This document shows positions 63,563-64,000 of a DNA stretch of 64,000 nt, in pieces (the first letter of the stretch is position 1; every line of letters begins with the position of its first letter). The translations under genes and the position numbers were made by a program. Origin of the DNA: Microbacterium profundi (lineage in GTDB: Bacteria > Actinomycetota > Actinomycetes > Actinomycetales > Microbacteriaceae). The DNA lies in contig NZ_JPSY01000004.1 of the NCBI RefSeq assembly GCF_000763375.1, positions 124,001 to 188,000 on the forward strand, written 5' to 3'. Under the pieces are notes generated by a model. It was not told the origin of the DNA, made no database searches, and was given only the letters and a program-made list of their open reading frames with translations.

Positions 63563-64000
63563 TTATTTCAGGAAGTAGATGACGAAGAACAGCACGATCC
63601 AGACGACGTCGACGAAGTGCCAGTAGTAGGACACAACGATCGAGGAGGTCGCCTCCTTATGCGTGAAGTTCTTCACTGCGAACGCGCGCCCCATGGTGAG
63701 CAGGAATGCGATGAGTCCGCCGGTGACGTGGAGGGCATGGAAGCCCGTGGTCAGGTAGAACGCCGAGGCATAGGCGTCTGCCTGGATCGGCATGCCCTCG
63801 GCGACGAGCTGGGCGTACTCCCAGACCTGACCGGATACGAAGATGGCGCCGAGCGCGAAGGTCAGCCAGAACCACTCGACCATTCCCCAGCCGAACAGGC
63901 GGCGGCGGCCGGCGAGGTTGAGCTGGCCCTTGGCGAGGCGGTACGGCTGCAGGTCCTCAGCGGCGAAGACGCCCATCTGGCACGTCACGGAGGAGAGCAC
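63563..64000 (-). CDS. ctaE: Cytochrome aa3 oxidase subunit III (5' end outside window)
   Basis: The last 145 or so residues are visible; the N-terminus lies beyond the right edge. Helices include [20 protein letters not shown], a [11 protein letters not shown] segment typical of subunit III, and the C-terminal [20 protein letters not shown]. It stabilises the oxidase core. It precedes qcrC by 20 nt, giving ctaE-qcrC-qcrA-qcrB as one transcript. Confidence 0.95.
   Translation of the reverse strand: MLSSVTCQMGVFAAEDLQPYRLAKGQLNLAGRRRLFGWGMVEWFWLTFALGAIFVSGQVWEYAQLVAEGMPIQADAYASAFYLTTGFHALHVTGGLIAFLLTMGRAFAVKNFTHKEATSSIVVSYYWHFVDVVWIVLFFVIYFLK

Noticed and set aside
1..64000. tRNA, rRNA, prophage, insertion sequences
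   Set aside because: No cloverleaf, CCA-type end, rRNA core sequence, transposase or phage gene was recognised.

Overview
The window is a gene-dense, GC-rich actinobacterial chromosome segment that looks like Microbacteriaceae, most likely Microbacterium or a close relative. The reasons are a division/cell-wall cluster with sepF and divIVA but no ftsA, a PASTA-domain kinase beside an Rv2175c-type protein, GarA-FtsR-MerR and bcc-aa3 oxidase loci, frequent GTG/TTG starts, and a short intergenic repeat family typical of the genus. I see no rRNA, tRNA, CRISPR array, prophage or intact insertion sequence. No stretch over 300 bases lacks a gene; the longest gaps are 24156-24440 and 7697-7975.

Layout. 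1-4181: lipid/glycerol-phosphate locus, a diacylglycerol-kinase-like protein (cut by the window edge) and an alkyl-DHAP-synthase-like flavoprotein leftward, TetR and glycerol-3-phosphate dehydrogenase rightward. 4271-8797: dihydrolipoyl dehydrogenase, the FHA protein GarA, two MerR regulators, a ParA ATPase. 8882-18975: pyruvate carboxylase, a large MinD/ParA-like ATPase, peptide deformylase, acyl-CoA ligase, PlsC-like acyltransferase, class II DAHP synthase. 19049-24155: PASTA Ser/Thr kinase, LysM cell-wall hydrolase, Rv2175c-like protein, polyprenyl synthase, DUF3040. 24441-38312: dcw cluster mraZ-rsmH-ftsL-ftsI-murF-mraY-murD-ftsW-murG-murC-ftsQ-ftsZ, with murE missing from its usual place. 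38320-42221: yggS, sepF, yggT, divIVA, lspA, rluD-type gene. 42258-44796: TetR and a three-gene DUF6230/DUF6114/secreted-protein operon. 44864-54675: dnaE, a membrane protein, hisD, nrdR, pyrD, DUF3043, an M20 peptidase. 54771-64000: erpA, ctaC-ctaD-ctaF, then rhodanese and RidA-like genes, then qcrB, qcrA, qcrC and partial ctaE leftward, giving most of the bcc-aa3 respiratory supercomplex.

How the genes work together. Much of the window serves envelope growth and division: PASTA kinase, GarA, FtsR and MraZ are regulators whose likely outputs (ftsZ, the mra operon) are also here. The ftsZ leader carries an AT-rich inverted repeat that could be the FtsR operator, and mraZ is preceded by two opposed arrays of 10-bp repeats. 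Many monocistronic genes have a TANNNT box 6-8 nt before the start codon, suggesting leaderless transcripts. The least described unit is the TetR-controlled DUF6230-DUF6114-secreted-protein operon, whose promoter overlaps a perfect 17-bp palindrome.
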